From contig CBDFIW010000004.1 in assembly GCA_965248255.1 (NCBI GenBank), positions 3,194,138 through 3,258,137 on the forward strand: a DNA stretch of 64,000 nt, read 5' to 3'. Source of the DNA: JAKZVK01 sp965248255 (GTDB taxonomy: Bacteria; Acidobacteriota; Terriglobia; Bryobacterales; UBA6623). This document shows, piece after piece, positions 1-8,732 of the stretch. Both the position numbers and the translations under genes were made by a program. A model generated the notes under the pieces. The model ran no database searches, had not been told where the DNA came from, and worked only from the letters and a program-made list of their open reading frames with translations. Position 1 is the first letter of the stretch. Each line of letters begins with the position of its first letter.

Positions 1-1278
1 GCCTTCGTCCATGCCACCCTGGCGAATGCGCCGGCCGAGCACCGCCTTGTCGCCCGGCGCATGAGCGGGTGGCAGGAAGACGAAGCCCGACTCGCGGAAG
101 ACGGGCGCGCTCATCTGCACGCCGAACCGGCGGCGGCCCATACGTGCCATTTCCCGGCTGCGGCCTCCGAGGAACGTCCAGCCGGTGAAGACCTTGGCGA
201 CCTCGATCACGTCCTGCTGCGTGTAGCCGCCGTCGACGCCGAGCGTGTGCAACTCCATCAGCTCACGCGCGTAGTTTTCGTTGAGACCGCGGTCGCGGCG
301 CTTCCCAACGAACGAGTCGGGAGAGATGCTCTGGAAGTTATCGAGATAGAAGAGCATCGCCGGCGCCTGGGCCGTCGCACCCAGCAGATCACGGAACTTG
401 CCCAACGCATGCGGACGAATCACGTCCCGTTCATAGGCGGGCAACAGGACCGGCATCGGCCCGCCCTTGCGCGCGTAGACGTTGAAGTGGTTCAGCCAGA
501 AATCCACCATGACCGCCTCGAGCTGGCGTTCGCTGTGAATTGCGCGCGTTAGTTTGGCGGCCTGCATCTGCATGACGATCAGCCCCGGCCGGTTCACGCC
601 CGCGATGGTGCGGGAGCCGTTCGGGCCCCGCTCGGCCTCGAGGTGGATCGGCTCGGCGAGACGTGTAATCTGGCCGTAGATGGGGTTGGACGCACCGCGG
701 ACCCGATCGCGGCGGCGGGCGCGCGACTGTGGAATATCGTGAAAGGCCTCGTCCTCCCAGCGCATCCCCTCGGCCGGGCTCTCGGAACGCAGCTCCTCGG
801 GGGGCGTCGCAAACGAGTTGGCCATCCGCGGTTTCTGGAACAGCTGCGTTTCGCCTTGTTGGCGCGAACGGCGGCGGGGGAAGTCCGCTTGGTCGATCAA
901 CCCTTTCTTGACCAAGCGCCTGCGCAGTGCCGGATGGGGAAAGAGCACCCCCAACTCCTGCGTCGACAAGCTGATGGTTTCGAGCGGGCGCAAGCGGGCG
1001 TCCAGTTCGGCATCGCTAATGTCGGCCGGATTGAGCTGCTGCTCGATGAACCGAACCACTCCGCGGGCGCGGACGGTCTCGAGGTCGCCCGGCCGTGGGC
1101 CGTAGGTGATGCGGTTCAGCAGGTGCACCAGCTTCTGGTTCTCGCTCAGCGGCGAGCGCTCGATCGCCTCGTGCTTCACCGCGTCGCGCTTGCTCGGCGC
1201 CGGCGCAGCCAGCGCTCCAGAAACCAGCCACACCCCGTTGAGCGCCGCGGACAGACTCGAGAGTAGTATCTTCTTCAT
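1..1278 (-). CDS. DUF1800 family protein, C-terminal end cut by window edge
   Basis: Reading the minus strand from the ATG at 1278 gives 426 open codons running off the left edge. The start MKKILLSSLSAALNGVWLVS looks like a signal peptide, so the protein is probably exported. After it comes the family's opening NRITYGPRPGDLE, then EAVMVDFWLNHFNVYARKG, then ARELMELHTLGVDGGYTQ and VIEVAKVFTGWTF, which together are the DUF1800 signature. Proteins of this family are often paired with a DUF1501 partner in acidobacteria and planctomycetes; that gene would lie outside the window. The biochemical role of DUF1800 is not established. Several plus-strand reading frames across the same bases are shadows of this gene. 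The family call is confident; the C-terminus is missing. Confidence 0.88.
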   Translation of the reverse strand, partial: MKKILLSSLSAALNGVWLVSGALAAPAPSKRDAVKHEAIERSPLSENQKLVHLLNRITYGPRPGDLETVRARGVVRFIEQQLNPADISDAELDARLRPLETISLSTQELGVLFPHPALRRRLVKKGLIDQADFPRRRSRQQGETQLFQKPRMANSFATPPEELRSESPAEGMRWEDEAFHDIPQSRARRRDRVRGASNPIYGQITRLAEPIHLEAERGPNGSRTIAGVNRPGLIVMQMQAAKLTRAIHSERQLEAVMVDFWLNHFNVYARKGGPMPVLLPAYERDVIRPHALGKFRDLLGATAQAPAMLFYLDNFQSISPDSFVGKRRDRGLNENYARELMELHTLGVDGGYTQQDVIEVAKVFTGWTFLGGRSREMARMGRRRFGVQMSAPVFRESGFVFLPPAHAPGDKAVLGRRIRQGGMDEG

Positions 1279-1539
1279 GGTGGGGACTCCCCCGCTTTAA
1301 ACTCGCCTCGACACTTGTATCTGTTTTACCGAACCCGGCCGCGGCGGGAAAGTTGCTATCCGGCCCCCCCCCAGCAACCCCCTACCGAGCCGCGCTCGTG
1401 AGCAGGCGTCGAGGATACTCGGCCCACTTCACGACCGCTCACCCTCCCCGATCGCCCGGCCTATCATTCTTCGTTCTGGTATTCGGCCCAACCTCCCAGC
1501 CTATGCAATAATGTGGTTCCCTCCCCCGGAGCTGGCCCT

Positions 1540-1800
1540 ATGTCTGAACTGCGCCTGGGCGACGTCATTGACGACCATTGCACGCGCTGTCGCATGCTGA
1601 CCAACCACTCGGTGGTTGCGATCGTGGACAGCGTACCGGCCAAGGTCGAGTGTCGCACCTGCTACGACACCCACAAGTACCGTCACGGCAAGGGCGGCGC
1701 AAAGAAGAAGCCCAGCAAGAAGGCCGAACTTTTTGAAGCAGTCCTAGGAACAATGCCTGCCAGCCCCGACGTCGACACCGCCAAAAAGCGTAAGCCGTAG
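1540..1800 (+). CDS. Small zinc-ribbon-like protein
   Basis: An 86-residue protein with two CxxC pairs, CTRC near residue 14 and CRTC near residue 39, followed by a basic lysine-rich stretch. The pairs should bind one zinc ion. I chose the ATG at 1540 rather than the upstream one at 1513 because GGAG lies about 8 bases before it and the conserved-looking part begins with MSELRLGDVIDDHC. I recognise similar short proteins (LGDVIDDHC...YRHGK) from acidobacterial genomes, where they are annotated as hypothetical. The basic tail suggests nucleic-acid contact, but that is inference. It stands alone, convergent with the beta-propeller gene downstream. Confidence 0.7.
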   Translation: MSELRLGDVIDDHCTRCRMLTNHSVVAIVDSVPAKVECRTCYDTHKYRHGKGGAKKKPSKKAELFEAVLGTMPASPDVDTAKKRKP

Positions 1801-1826
1801 GGTACTGTCCGCCATCTTCCCCAGGG

Positions 1827-3206
1827 CTACTGGCCTGCGATGCAATAGAGATGTTCCGCCGTGCGGATGAAGATCTCGTTGCCGACCGGCGCCGGCGTCG
1901 CCAAGGTGTGGCTGTCGAGCTTATTGACGGCGAGAATCTCGAACTCGGGGCCCGCTTTGAGAACGGTCGTGGCACCGTCTTCGCTGGTGGCGTAGATCTT
2001 GCCGTCGGCGAGGATCGGCGACGAGCTATAAGTGCCGGGCTCGATGCGCCTGCGGTCCCAGACGAGATCGCCTGTCTTGGCGTCGAAGGCGATGGCGATG
2101 CCGCGGTCGTTGATGACGTAGATGATCTTGCCGTCGCTCGTCGGCGTGGGGACATCGGGCCCGAGGTCGTTCTTCCAGACCATGTTCGAGTTGGTGATGT
2201 CGCCGCTGCCTCCGGGATGGAAAGCGATGAAGGGACGCCCGCGCGTGCTCGAGGTGTAGACGATGTCGTTGTTGACGATCGAGGACGCGATCGTGCGATA
2301 CGCCCTCTCGTGGTTGGGATTGAGGCCGCCCATGCGCCAGAGTTCTTTGCCGCTGTCGAGGTCGTGGCCGGTAACGTAGTCGCCGCCCGAGACGACGAGC
2401 TGTTGCTTGCCGTTCACCGTGGCTAGCACAGGCGTCGAGTAGTCGTCCGGCGATTCGGACATCGCGTCGGTCGGGCGCTCGACCTTCCAGAGGGTCCTAC
2501 CGGTCTTGGTGTCGACGGAGAAGACGTAGGAGGGGTCGTCGGTCTTCATGCCGTGCAGCACCTGGATGTAGAGACGCCCCTTGTGGAGCAGCGGCGAATT
2601 GGCGTAGCCGTGATTGAGGCCGAATGTTCCGTAATCCTGCTGGATATCACGCTGCCAGAGCTGCTTGCCGTCGAAGGCAAAGGCCGTGAGCGTGCCGGCG
2701 CCGGTCATCGTCCAGATGTGCTTGCCGTCGGTTACTGGGGAGGGGGAGGCCAGGTTCTGCTTGCGGTACAGGCGGTTGCCGGCGCCCATGAGCCTGCTCC
2801 AGCGGACCGTACCGTCGACACGGTTGACGGCGAGCAGGTACATCTCATCCCTGTCACTGGTTGGGCCGGGGCGCGGACCGCCGTATCCGCCGCGGCGGCG
2901 TCCGCCCTTCTTGCGCCCGCCCCGGGACCGTTGACGCAGTTGCTGGAAGCCTTCTTCAGCGGAGGTGACCAAGACGGTGTCGCCCCAGATGATGGGCGTG
3001 GCGGCGCTCCAGCTCGGGAGCGCGATGCGCCACTTGACATTCTTGGTCGTACTCCACTCGGTCGGGAGGTTTTTGGCGGTTGTGCTCGTGCCGTTGAGGT
3101 GTGGGCCGCGCCATTGCGGCCAGTTGTCGTCGGCCGTGGCGGTGCTGAGGCCGGCCGTGAGAATCAGTGGCACGAGGACTGACAGTGATACGGTTTTACT
3201 GAACAC
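1827..3206 (-). CDS. Exported PQQ-like beta-propeller protein
   Basis: A 459-residue protein. I start it at the GTG at 3206 because a full GGAGGTGA ribosome-binding site sits 4 bases before it; the frame stays open 41 codons further upstream without such a site. The N-terminus FSKTVSLSVLVPLILTAGLS is a signal peptide ending near ATADD. Then comes NWPQWRGPHLNGTS, the usual opening of PQQ-binding-like (BamB-type) eight-bladed propellers, and repeated blades such as LLAVNRVDGTVRWSR, SVDTKTGRTLWKVERP and AFDAKTGDLVWDRRR. An Arg/Gly/Lys-rich insert near residue 95 is unusual. These proteins are periplasmic; most have no known enzymatic activity. The exact role here is unknown. Confidence 0.85.
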   Translation of the reverse strand: MFSKTVSLSVLVPLILTAGLSTATADDNWPQWRGPHLNGTSTTAKNLPTEWSTTKNVKWRIALPSWSAATPIIWGDTVLVTSAEEGFQQLRQRSRGGRKKGGRRRGGYGGPRPGPTSDRDEMYLLAVNRVDGTVRWSRLMGAGNRLYRKQNLASPSPVTDGKHIWTMTGAGTLTAFAFDGKQLWQRDIQQDYGTFGLNHGYANSPLLHKGRLYIQVLHGMKTDDPSYVFSVDTKTGRTLWKVERPTDAMSESPDDYSTPVLATVNGKQQLVVSGGDYVTGHDLDSGKELWRMGGLNPNHERAYRTIASSIVNNDIVYTSSTRGRPFIAFHPGGSGDITNSNMVWKNDLGPDVPTPTSDGKIIYVINDRGIAIAFDAKTGDLVWDRRRIEPGTYSSSPILADGKIYATSEDGATTVLKAGPEFEILAVNKLDSHTLATPAPVGNEIFIRTAEHLYCIAGQ

Positions 3207-3703
3207 GATCTCACCTCCCAAGGCTTGCTTGAACCGTGTGCCGCAGGGTTTCCGGCATGATATCACAGCAACTTGCAGTGGCCTTTCGGGACCAGCTATG
3301 CCCCTCACGATGACTTGGCTTTGGTTCATTACCGCCTAGTAACGGTGAAAGGCGGTGGTAACCTTGAGACCCCGGTGCGTTCTTCGGGGCGTGCTGGTTC
3401 GGTGGAGATTCTTCGGAAATGACGGGCGAAGGCGGGGAATCGCACCGCCCCGTGAGGGGCTATACTACTATCACTGAGTCCTTGTTTTGGCCCGACGATT
3501 GTCCCGACGGCGGCCCCTTCACGCGGTTTCAAACGGAGAACTCCGGCAGCGGCGAGAGATAATGGCCGACGGCGCAAGCCGTGGGGGAATGGTGTTGTGA
3601 TTCGGCTCGGCGAAAGGCTTTCGGAAGTGAGGAGTTGGAGGTCGAGGTTTGGGGTTCATCAGGCCGATCTCTTATGGTCACGGCTCGGTTGGGGAGTGCG
3701 GCG
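3207..3703. other. Intergenic stretch, no gene recognised
   Basis: About 500 bases between a minus-strand gene start and a plus-strand gene start, so it should hold the promoter of the beta-propeller gene. The short frames in it have no recognisable protein features. I see no convincing promoter, repeat or RNA gene. Confidence 0.4.
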
Positions 3704-4816
3704 ATGAGCCCGCGACGGCGATTCGCCTGGGTGGACATTGCGTTTGCCGTGGTGATGGCCGCCTTCTGGGCCACCCTGGGAACGGTGCTTGGCGATTCCG
3801 CGCGCCGTCATGACTTTCTGAACTTCTATGTCGGGGCAACTCTGGCTGGGTCCGGACGGTTTGCGGAGCTATACGACCAGCAAACGTAGCTCGAACTCCA
3901 ACACGAGTTGGTGCCATCGACGCAGGAGTTGATTCCGTTTGTTCGTCCCCACTTCTACGCAATGGTGTTGGCGCCGTTGTCATGGCTGCCGCTCGACGCA
4001 GCGCTCCATGCGTGGATTGCGCTGCATGTGGTCTTGCTGGTGGGCTGTTGGGCGTGGGCGTGGCGGCCATTTGGTTCGAGTGCGCTGATTCTGGGTTTGC
4101 AGTATCTGCCGACGGCATTGGGCATCGCGCATGGGCAAGACGGAGTGTTGCTGCTGGTGATCGCGATCGCTGCCTACGAGTTGGCCGGCAAACGCAAGGA
4201 CGCCGGGGCGGGCGCGGTGCTGGCTCTGGGACTGATGAAGTTCCATCTGCTGTTTCTCGTGCCAGTGGCGATGTCGGTCACCCGGCGTTGGAAGATGCTG
4301 TGGGGCTACGTGGCTGCCGCCACGGGGCTGGTGTTGATTTCGGCTTCGACGGGCGGGGTCGACGGCATGATGCAGTATGTGCGGCTGCTGCAAGCCAAGG
4401 AACTGCGCTGGCTTTTGCTCTCGCCCGAGCTAATGGTCAACATCCACAGTGTCGGCGTGAATTTCGGTGTTGATCATACGGGGCTGACAGCGGGCTTGCG
4501 GCTCCTGGTAGTCGGCCTGATGGCAGTGGCGGTATGGCGTGCGCCCTGGTGGCGGGTGCTGGCGGCGGCGCTGACAGCGTCGGTGATGGCCGGGCCGCAG
4601 GCGTTCGGCTACGACGCGGCGATGCTGCTGCTGCCGGTTTGGCTGGTGGCGTTCCACTCAAAGAGCAGGCTCTCCCGCGGCGCCGCGGTTGTGCTGGCCG
4701 CTCCGACGACCTTCTTTTTCTCTTTACTCGACCCGCCGTGGTCGGTGGTCCCTGCGCTGGGGCTGGTGCTTTTCCTGGCGGCGTTGGCAAAGGAGAATCG
4801 CCTGGAACGAAACTAA
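3704..4816 (+). pseudogene. GT87-like (DUF2029) membrane glycosyltransferase with internal amber codon
   Basis: One continuous frame from the ATG at 3704 to the stop at 4816 is broken by a single TAG at 3887-3889. The first part (MSPRRRFAWVDIAFAVVMAA... FNFYVGATLAGSGRFAELYD-like) has the first membrane segment and the catalytic-loop region. After the TAG the same frame continues with PFVRPHFYAMVLAPLSWLPL, LGIAHGQDGVLLL, GLMKFHLLFLVPV and several further hydrophobic segments, ending in a stretch typical of GT87/DUF2029 polyprenol-phosphate-mannose-using transferases. The family norm at the TAG site is a glutamine- or alanine-rich segment after LYD, so CAG to TAG is the simplest change. The downstream part could in principle start at the GTG at 3908, but that would lack the first segment. 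Either a true nonsense mutation or a base error. Confidence 0.75.
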
Positions 4817-4859
4817 GGCAGATCCCTGATAAACATTTCGCTCCCCTTGGCCGAAACTA

Positions 4860-5114
4860 TTGGTGAAGTCCGTCGTGACGAAGCTGGACCACACCTTCCG
4901 AATTGACGATGAAAGGATTCACGCCGTGGTGCTGCAGCAACGCTCGAAGCACCGTTGGCACGCCTTTCTGTGGGGCGGCGGCCTGCGCTTCGCTAACACC
5001 TTCGCGCGGGAGCAGGGAGCCGAGCAGTGGCTCGCCAAGGTGCTGTCGCGTTACTTTCCTTCGCTGACTCCCGAAATACCCTGTAGCGGACCGGCTTGCT
5101 TTGGGCCACGCTAG
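4860..5114 (+). CDS. Hypothetical small protein
   Basis: A frame of about 84 codons starting at TTG 4860 (GTG starts at 4863 and 4875 are also possible). Its residues look protein-like: VTKLDHTFRIDDERIHAVVL, then RWHAFLWGGGLRFANTF and EQWLAKVLSRYFP, with G/C in most third positions over the first 65 codons. No signal peptide, membrane segment or known motif is visible, and the ribosome-binding site is weak. A longer antisense frame covers it but has no family features. I do not recognise it; function unknown. Confidence 0.4.
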   Translation: MVKSVVTKLDHTFRIDDERIHAVVLQQRSKHRWHAFLWGGGLRFANTFAREQGAEQWLAKVLSRYFPSLTPEIPCSGPACFGPR

Positions 5115-5270
5115 GCCTGGGCTAGGCCCCACCACCACCGATTCCTGATCGGCGGGAAGGTCAGCCCTCGCCTGAAGTGAAGAGCGCCGGGGATGTAACA
5201 GATGTGACCCAGGGTTGCATCTATTTGGCAGGGTTCGATCCGTTACACTAGATGCCTTGTTCGAAATCCC

Positions 5271-5299
5271 TTGACTTACCCGACTCGGGGGGATAGGGT
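5271..5299 (+). promoter_or_regulatory. Candidate promoter of the methyltransferase gene
   Basis: TTGACT at 5271-5276 and TAGGGT at 5294-5299 are separated by 17 bases. The ATG at 5307 follows so closely that the transcript would be almost leaderless. This rests on pattern alone. Confidence 0.3.
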
Positions 5300-5306
5300 C
5301 CGATAT

Positions 5307-6367
5307 ATGGCCACGCAAACCGCTGTCCTAGACGTGACGCCTGAGATGCAAGACCTGCGCGACTACTTGCGCCACTACTACGGGCGGCATCTCAAGAAGA
5401 AGTCCGACTTGAGCCAGCAGGCCTGCTGCACGGACGAAACGCAGCAGCGTCACGCCGACATCTTGGAGCTGATTCCCGAGGCCGTCAAGGACCGGCATTA
5501 CGGCTGCGGGTGCCCGATTCCGGACGATGACCTGAGCGGCATCACCGTCCTCGATCTTGGGTCCGGGGCGGGCGTCGACGCCTTCATTGCTTCTCACAAG
5601 GTGGGCCCGGGCGGGTTCGTTCACGGCATCGACATGACGGACGAACAGCTTGCCATCGCCCGGGAGTACGCGCCGCAGGTGGCCCACAGTTTGGTTACAC
5701 CGGCGTGAACACGGCCTTCCACAAGGACTTCATCGAAGTGGCCGAAGCGACCCCGGACGGCAGCATCGATTTGGTGATCTCGGACTGCGTGATTAACTTG
5801 TCGCCCCGTAAAGACCTGGCGTTTCAGACCATTCAGCGGGTGTTGCGGAACGGCGGGGAGTTCTATATCTCGGACATCGCCGCCGACCGGCGGGTGCCGG
5901 ACTCCGTGCGCGAGGATCCCGAGATGATCGCCGAGTGCATCGGCGGCGCGATGTATGAGCACGACTGGTTCGACGCGATGAAGGACGCCGGGTTCGTCGA
6001 TCCGCGCGTCGTCAGCCGACGGGTAGTCCAAGACGAGGCCAAGGGGGAGCCGATCACGTTCTCGTCACTGACGGTGCGGGCGTTCAAGTTTGCCGAGCCT
6101 CTCGATCGCCGCTGCGAGGACTACGGGCAGGTGGGGGTGTACCAGGGGAATTCTCCCGGGTCGGCGGCGCGGTTTCGGCTCGATGACCACCATCTCTTCG
6201 AGGCGCGGCGGCCGATGGCGGTTTGCCGCAATAGCGCCCGGATGATTAGTGAGACGCGGTTGGGTAAGTATTTCGAGGTGACCCCGCCGCTGAAACACTT
6301 CGGGCTGTTCCCGTGTGGCCCGGAGCCGGCATCGAATGATGCGCCCTCGACCGGCGGCTGTTGTTGA
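5307..6367 (+). pseudogene. arsM: Arsenite methyltransferase (ArsM)-like gene with a frameshift
   Basis: From the ATG at 5307 the first frame reads to 5708 and contains the SAM-binding motif VLDLGSGAGVDAFIAS and the cysteines QACC and GCGCP. It derails just after REYAPQVAHS. One extra base in the TTTGG at about 5691-5696 would restore FGYTGVNTAFHKDFIEVAEA and carry the protein on to 6367. The second part has ISDCVINLS, the family's methyltransferase core cysteine, then the C-terminal domain (MAVCRNSARMISETR, HFGLFPCG) and a final GGCC. The cysteines and C-terminal domain match ArsM enzymes, which add methyl groups from SAM to As(III). The gene is solitary, with no ArsR-type regulator adjacent. 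A single-base deletion, real or technical, inactivates the reading frame. Confidence 0.8.
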
Positions 6368-6465
6368 TCACGGCTCCTGTTCCGTTCACCCCGCGGGAAC
6401 GGGCGTTGCCGGCATAGCGACGACCGGCGATAGCAAAACACCCCTATTTCTTGCCTCGCGATCCG

Positions 6466-7299
6466 TTACCGCAACAGTTCTTCCAACTGAATGCGCTCGT
6501 CGGTCTTTTCGTCGCGGTACTTGACGATGACCGGGGTGTAGAGCGAGAGGTTCCAGCTTTTGCCAGCGCCTGAGGTGATGGGGCGGCTGCCAGGGACCAC
6601 GACAGCGCCTGGAGGAATTACGAGCGGTTTGTCGGCCCCGGCGCGATGGACGGTTTCGTGGACGATGTCATAGACCGGCGTCGAGCGGGTGAGAATGACG
6701 CCGGCTCCCAACACCGCGGCTGACTTGACGATGGTTCCTTCGTAGACGCCGCAGTTTCCGCCCAGCAGGACGTTGTCTTCGATGATCACCGGCAGCGCGC
6801 CGACCGGCTCGAGGACGCCACCGATCTGCGCCGCCGCGCTGACGTGGCAGTTCTTGCCGACCTGGGCGCAACTGCCGACCAGCGCGTGGGAGTCGATCAT
6901 CGATCCGTCGTCGACGTACGCGCCGACGTTGATGTACATCGGGGGCATGCAGGTGACACTCTTGCCGACGTAGCAGCCGTCGCGGACGCTCGAACCCCCG
7001 GGCACGATACGGACACTGCTCGAGAGGTCGAAGCCCCGCAGCGGGTAGGTCGACTTGTCGAAGAACGAAAACCGGTCGCCCGACATGTCGACCGTCTTAC
7101 CCATACGGAAACCGGCCAGGATGCCGCGCTTGACCCAGGCGTTGACCTTCCAGCCGAGTGGTGAGGTGGGGTCTGGCTCGGCCGCGCGGGCCTGGCCGGA
7201 GTTCAAGGCGGCCTTGAACTCTTGAAAGACCTCCATGTCTTGATGGTCGTAGTCTTCAGAGTTCTTTTCGGACAGTCGATCGATGAGAGTTTCGAGCAT
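6466..7299 (-). CDS. dapD: Tetrahydrodipicolinate N-succinyltransferase
   Basis: A 277-residue protein, the normal length for DapD. It transfers a succinyl group from succinyl-CoA to tetrahydrodipicolinate in the succinylase branch of lysine and meso-diaminopimelate synthesis, in the cytoplasm. The left-handed beta-helix repeats are clear: MPPMYINVGAYVDDGSMIDS, ALVGSCAQVGKNCHVS, AAAQIGGVLEP and IIEDNVLLGGNCGVYEG. The N-terminal part includes WVKRGILAGFR. It follows dapA on the same strand with a 183-bp gap that holds no gene, so it may have its own promoter or be in a loose operon. DapC and DapE are not in the window. Confidence 0.96.
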   Translation of the reverse strand: MLETLIDRLSEKNSEDYDHQDMEVFQEFKAALNSGQARAAEPDPTSPLGWKVNAWVKRGILAGFRMGKTVDMSGDRFSFFDKSTYPLRGFDLSSSVRIVPGGSSVRDGCYVGKSVTCMPPMYINVGAYVDDGSMIDSHALVGSCAQVGKNCHVSAAAQIGGVLEPVGALPVIIEDNVLLGGNCGVYEGTIVKSAAVLGAGVILTRSTPVYDIVHETVHRAGADKPLVIPPGAVVVPGSRPITSGAGKSWNLSLYTPVIVKYRDEKTDERIQLEELLR

Positions 7300-7482
7300 G
7301 GTGTGTGAAAAAAGAGGCTGCTGCTTTACGAGATTCAGAGCCGCGGGCGGGAGCCAGCGGTGAGGCTCGCGAGTCTTGATAGCTTTACAGAATATCCCTC
7401 TCCGATCCGAAACCGCTCAACGCGGGCTCCAGCCCACGGCTCTGCGTCGTGCTTCGAAACGGCTCGCTCGTCAGGGGCATCG

Positions 7483-8382
7483 TCAGTCCGCCGAGGCGGC
7501 GATGGGCTCGACGAGGCCGACGCCGGCAAGGACTTGCTCGATCTTGGCCTGGCTCTCGGGCCGGGGCGGCACCATCGGAAGGCGGTAGGCCGGCTCGATA
7601 CGGCCCATGATCGCGAGTGCGGCTTTGACCGGCCCCGGGCTCGACTCGGTGAAATTGATCTCCATGAGCGCGTGGTAGCGCCGGTGGATTTCGCGCGCCC
7701 GTTCGAAGTCGCCCTTGGCGCAGGCGTCGCAAAGCTGCGACATCTCGACCGGGATTTCGTTCGACGCCACTGAGATGACACCAGTGCCACCGAGAGCCAT
7801 CAGCGCCAGCGTGACCGAGTCGTCGCCGGACAGTACGGAGAAGGTCTTCGGTACCAACTGAAAGATCTCGCCCATCTGCCCGATGTCGCCCGAGGCTTCT
7901 TTGACGCCGACTACGTTGTCGATCGAGGCCAGGCGCGCCAGCGTCGAGGGGATGATGTTAATGCCGGTCCTGCTGGGGACGTTGTAGACCACGACCGGAA
8001 GGCGGGTGGCGGCGGCGATGGCGCTGTAGTGCTGGTAGAGTCCTTCGGGTGTGGGCTTGTTGTAATACGGCGTCACTGACAGCAGCCCGTCCACTTCCAT
8101 ACCTTCCAACTCGCGAGCCAACTCGCCCACTTCGTTGGTGCAATAACCGCCGCAGCCTGCGAGGATCGGGACCTTGCCCTTCGCCTCTTCGAGCGTGATC
8201 TCGACCACTCGAAGATGCTCTGGGCGTGACAGCGTGGGGCTCTCACCGGTCGTTCCACAGGGGACGAGGAAGTGAATGCCACTTTCGACCTGCCAGCGAA
8301 CCAGGCGGCGGAAAGCGTCCTCGTCGAGCGATCCATCCTTACGGAAGGGTGTCACTAATGCGGTGCCGCAACCTGTGAACAT
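7483..8382 (-). CDS. dapA: 4-hydroxy-tetrahydrodipicolinate synthase
   Basis: A 299-residue TIM-barrel protein of the DapA/NAL family. It condenses pyruvate and aspartate semialdehyde, the first committed step of lysine synthesis. Family motifs are all present: GTALVTPFRKDGSLDEDAF, PCGTTGESPTLS, YYNKPTPEGLYQHY, the tyrosine in VVVYNVPSRTG (about residue 133) and the Schiff-base lysine in VVGVKEASGD (about residue 161). It lies upstream of dapD on the same strand. The paired presence of dapA, dapB, dapD and lysC supports the DapA assignment over other aldolases in this family. Confidence 0.96.
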   Translation of the reverse strand: MFTGCGTALVTPFRKDGSLDEDAFRRLVRWQVESGIHFLVPCGTTGESPTLSRPEHLRVVEITLEEAKGKVPILAGCGGYCTNEVGELARELEGMEVDGLLSVTPYYNKPTPEGLYQHYSAIAAATRLPVVVYNVPSRTGINIIPSTLARLASIDNVVGVKEASGDIGQMGEIFQLVPKTFSVLSGDDSVTLALMALGGTGVISVASNEIPVEMSQLCDACAKGDFERAREIHRRYHALMEINFTESSPGPVKAALAIMGRIEPAYRLPMVPPRPESQAKIEQVLAGVGLVEPIAASAD

Positions 8383-8732
8383 AAGTCAACCTCCTGCGCT
8401 GCGTCCTCACTTAGCGGATACTTCCGCCGCTCTCGCTGGACCAAGCCGCATGGAATACTTGGCGCTCGCATCGAGGATATCTCAAATCCAATACCCACTC
8501 AACCTTCGAATCAATCCGATGCCCCGGTTTGTCCGGCCTCGCACCCAACGCCGAAGCGCCGACGACCCAGCACCCAAGCGGCCCGGACGCCAGGGACGGG
8601 TCAGCGCCCAAGCACTCTACGCGCGTTGTGAAGCCTAAGAACGAGGCACACTCCTGCAACAGGTGGGAACACTTCTTCACGTGCAAACAGACACGGGCGC
8701 GGCATGCCAAACACACCGCGCCCCCAACAAAC
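8383..8732. other. Intergenic stretch, no gene recognised
   Basis: 350 bases between the dapA start and the end of the beta-propeller gene. It should include the dapA promoter. Short frames on both strands show no family features, and I saw no terminator hairpin or repeat. Confidence 0.35.

Noticed and set aside
61..1300. Several plus-strand frames at the left edge
   Set aside because: They lie opposite the DUF1800 protein, which reads through 426 codons with family motifs.
4857..5318. A 153-codon minus-strand frame
   Set aside because: It overlaps a more protein-like plus-strand frame and the methyltransferase promoter region, and has no recognisable features.
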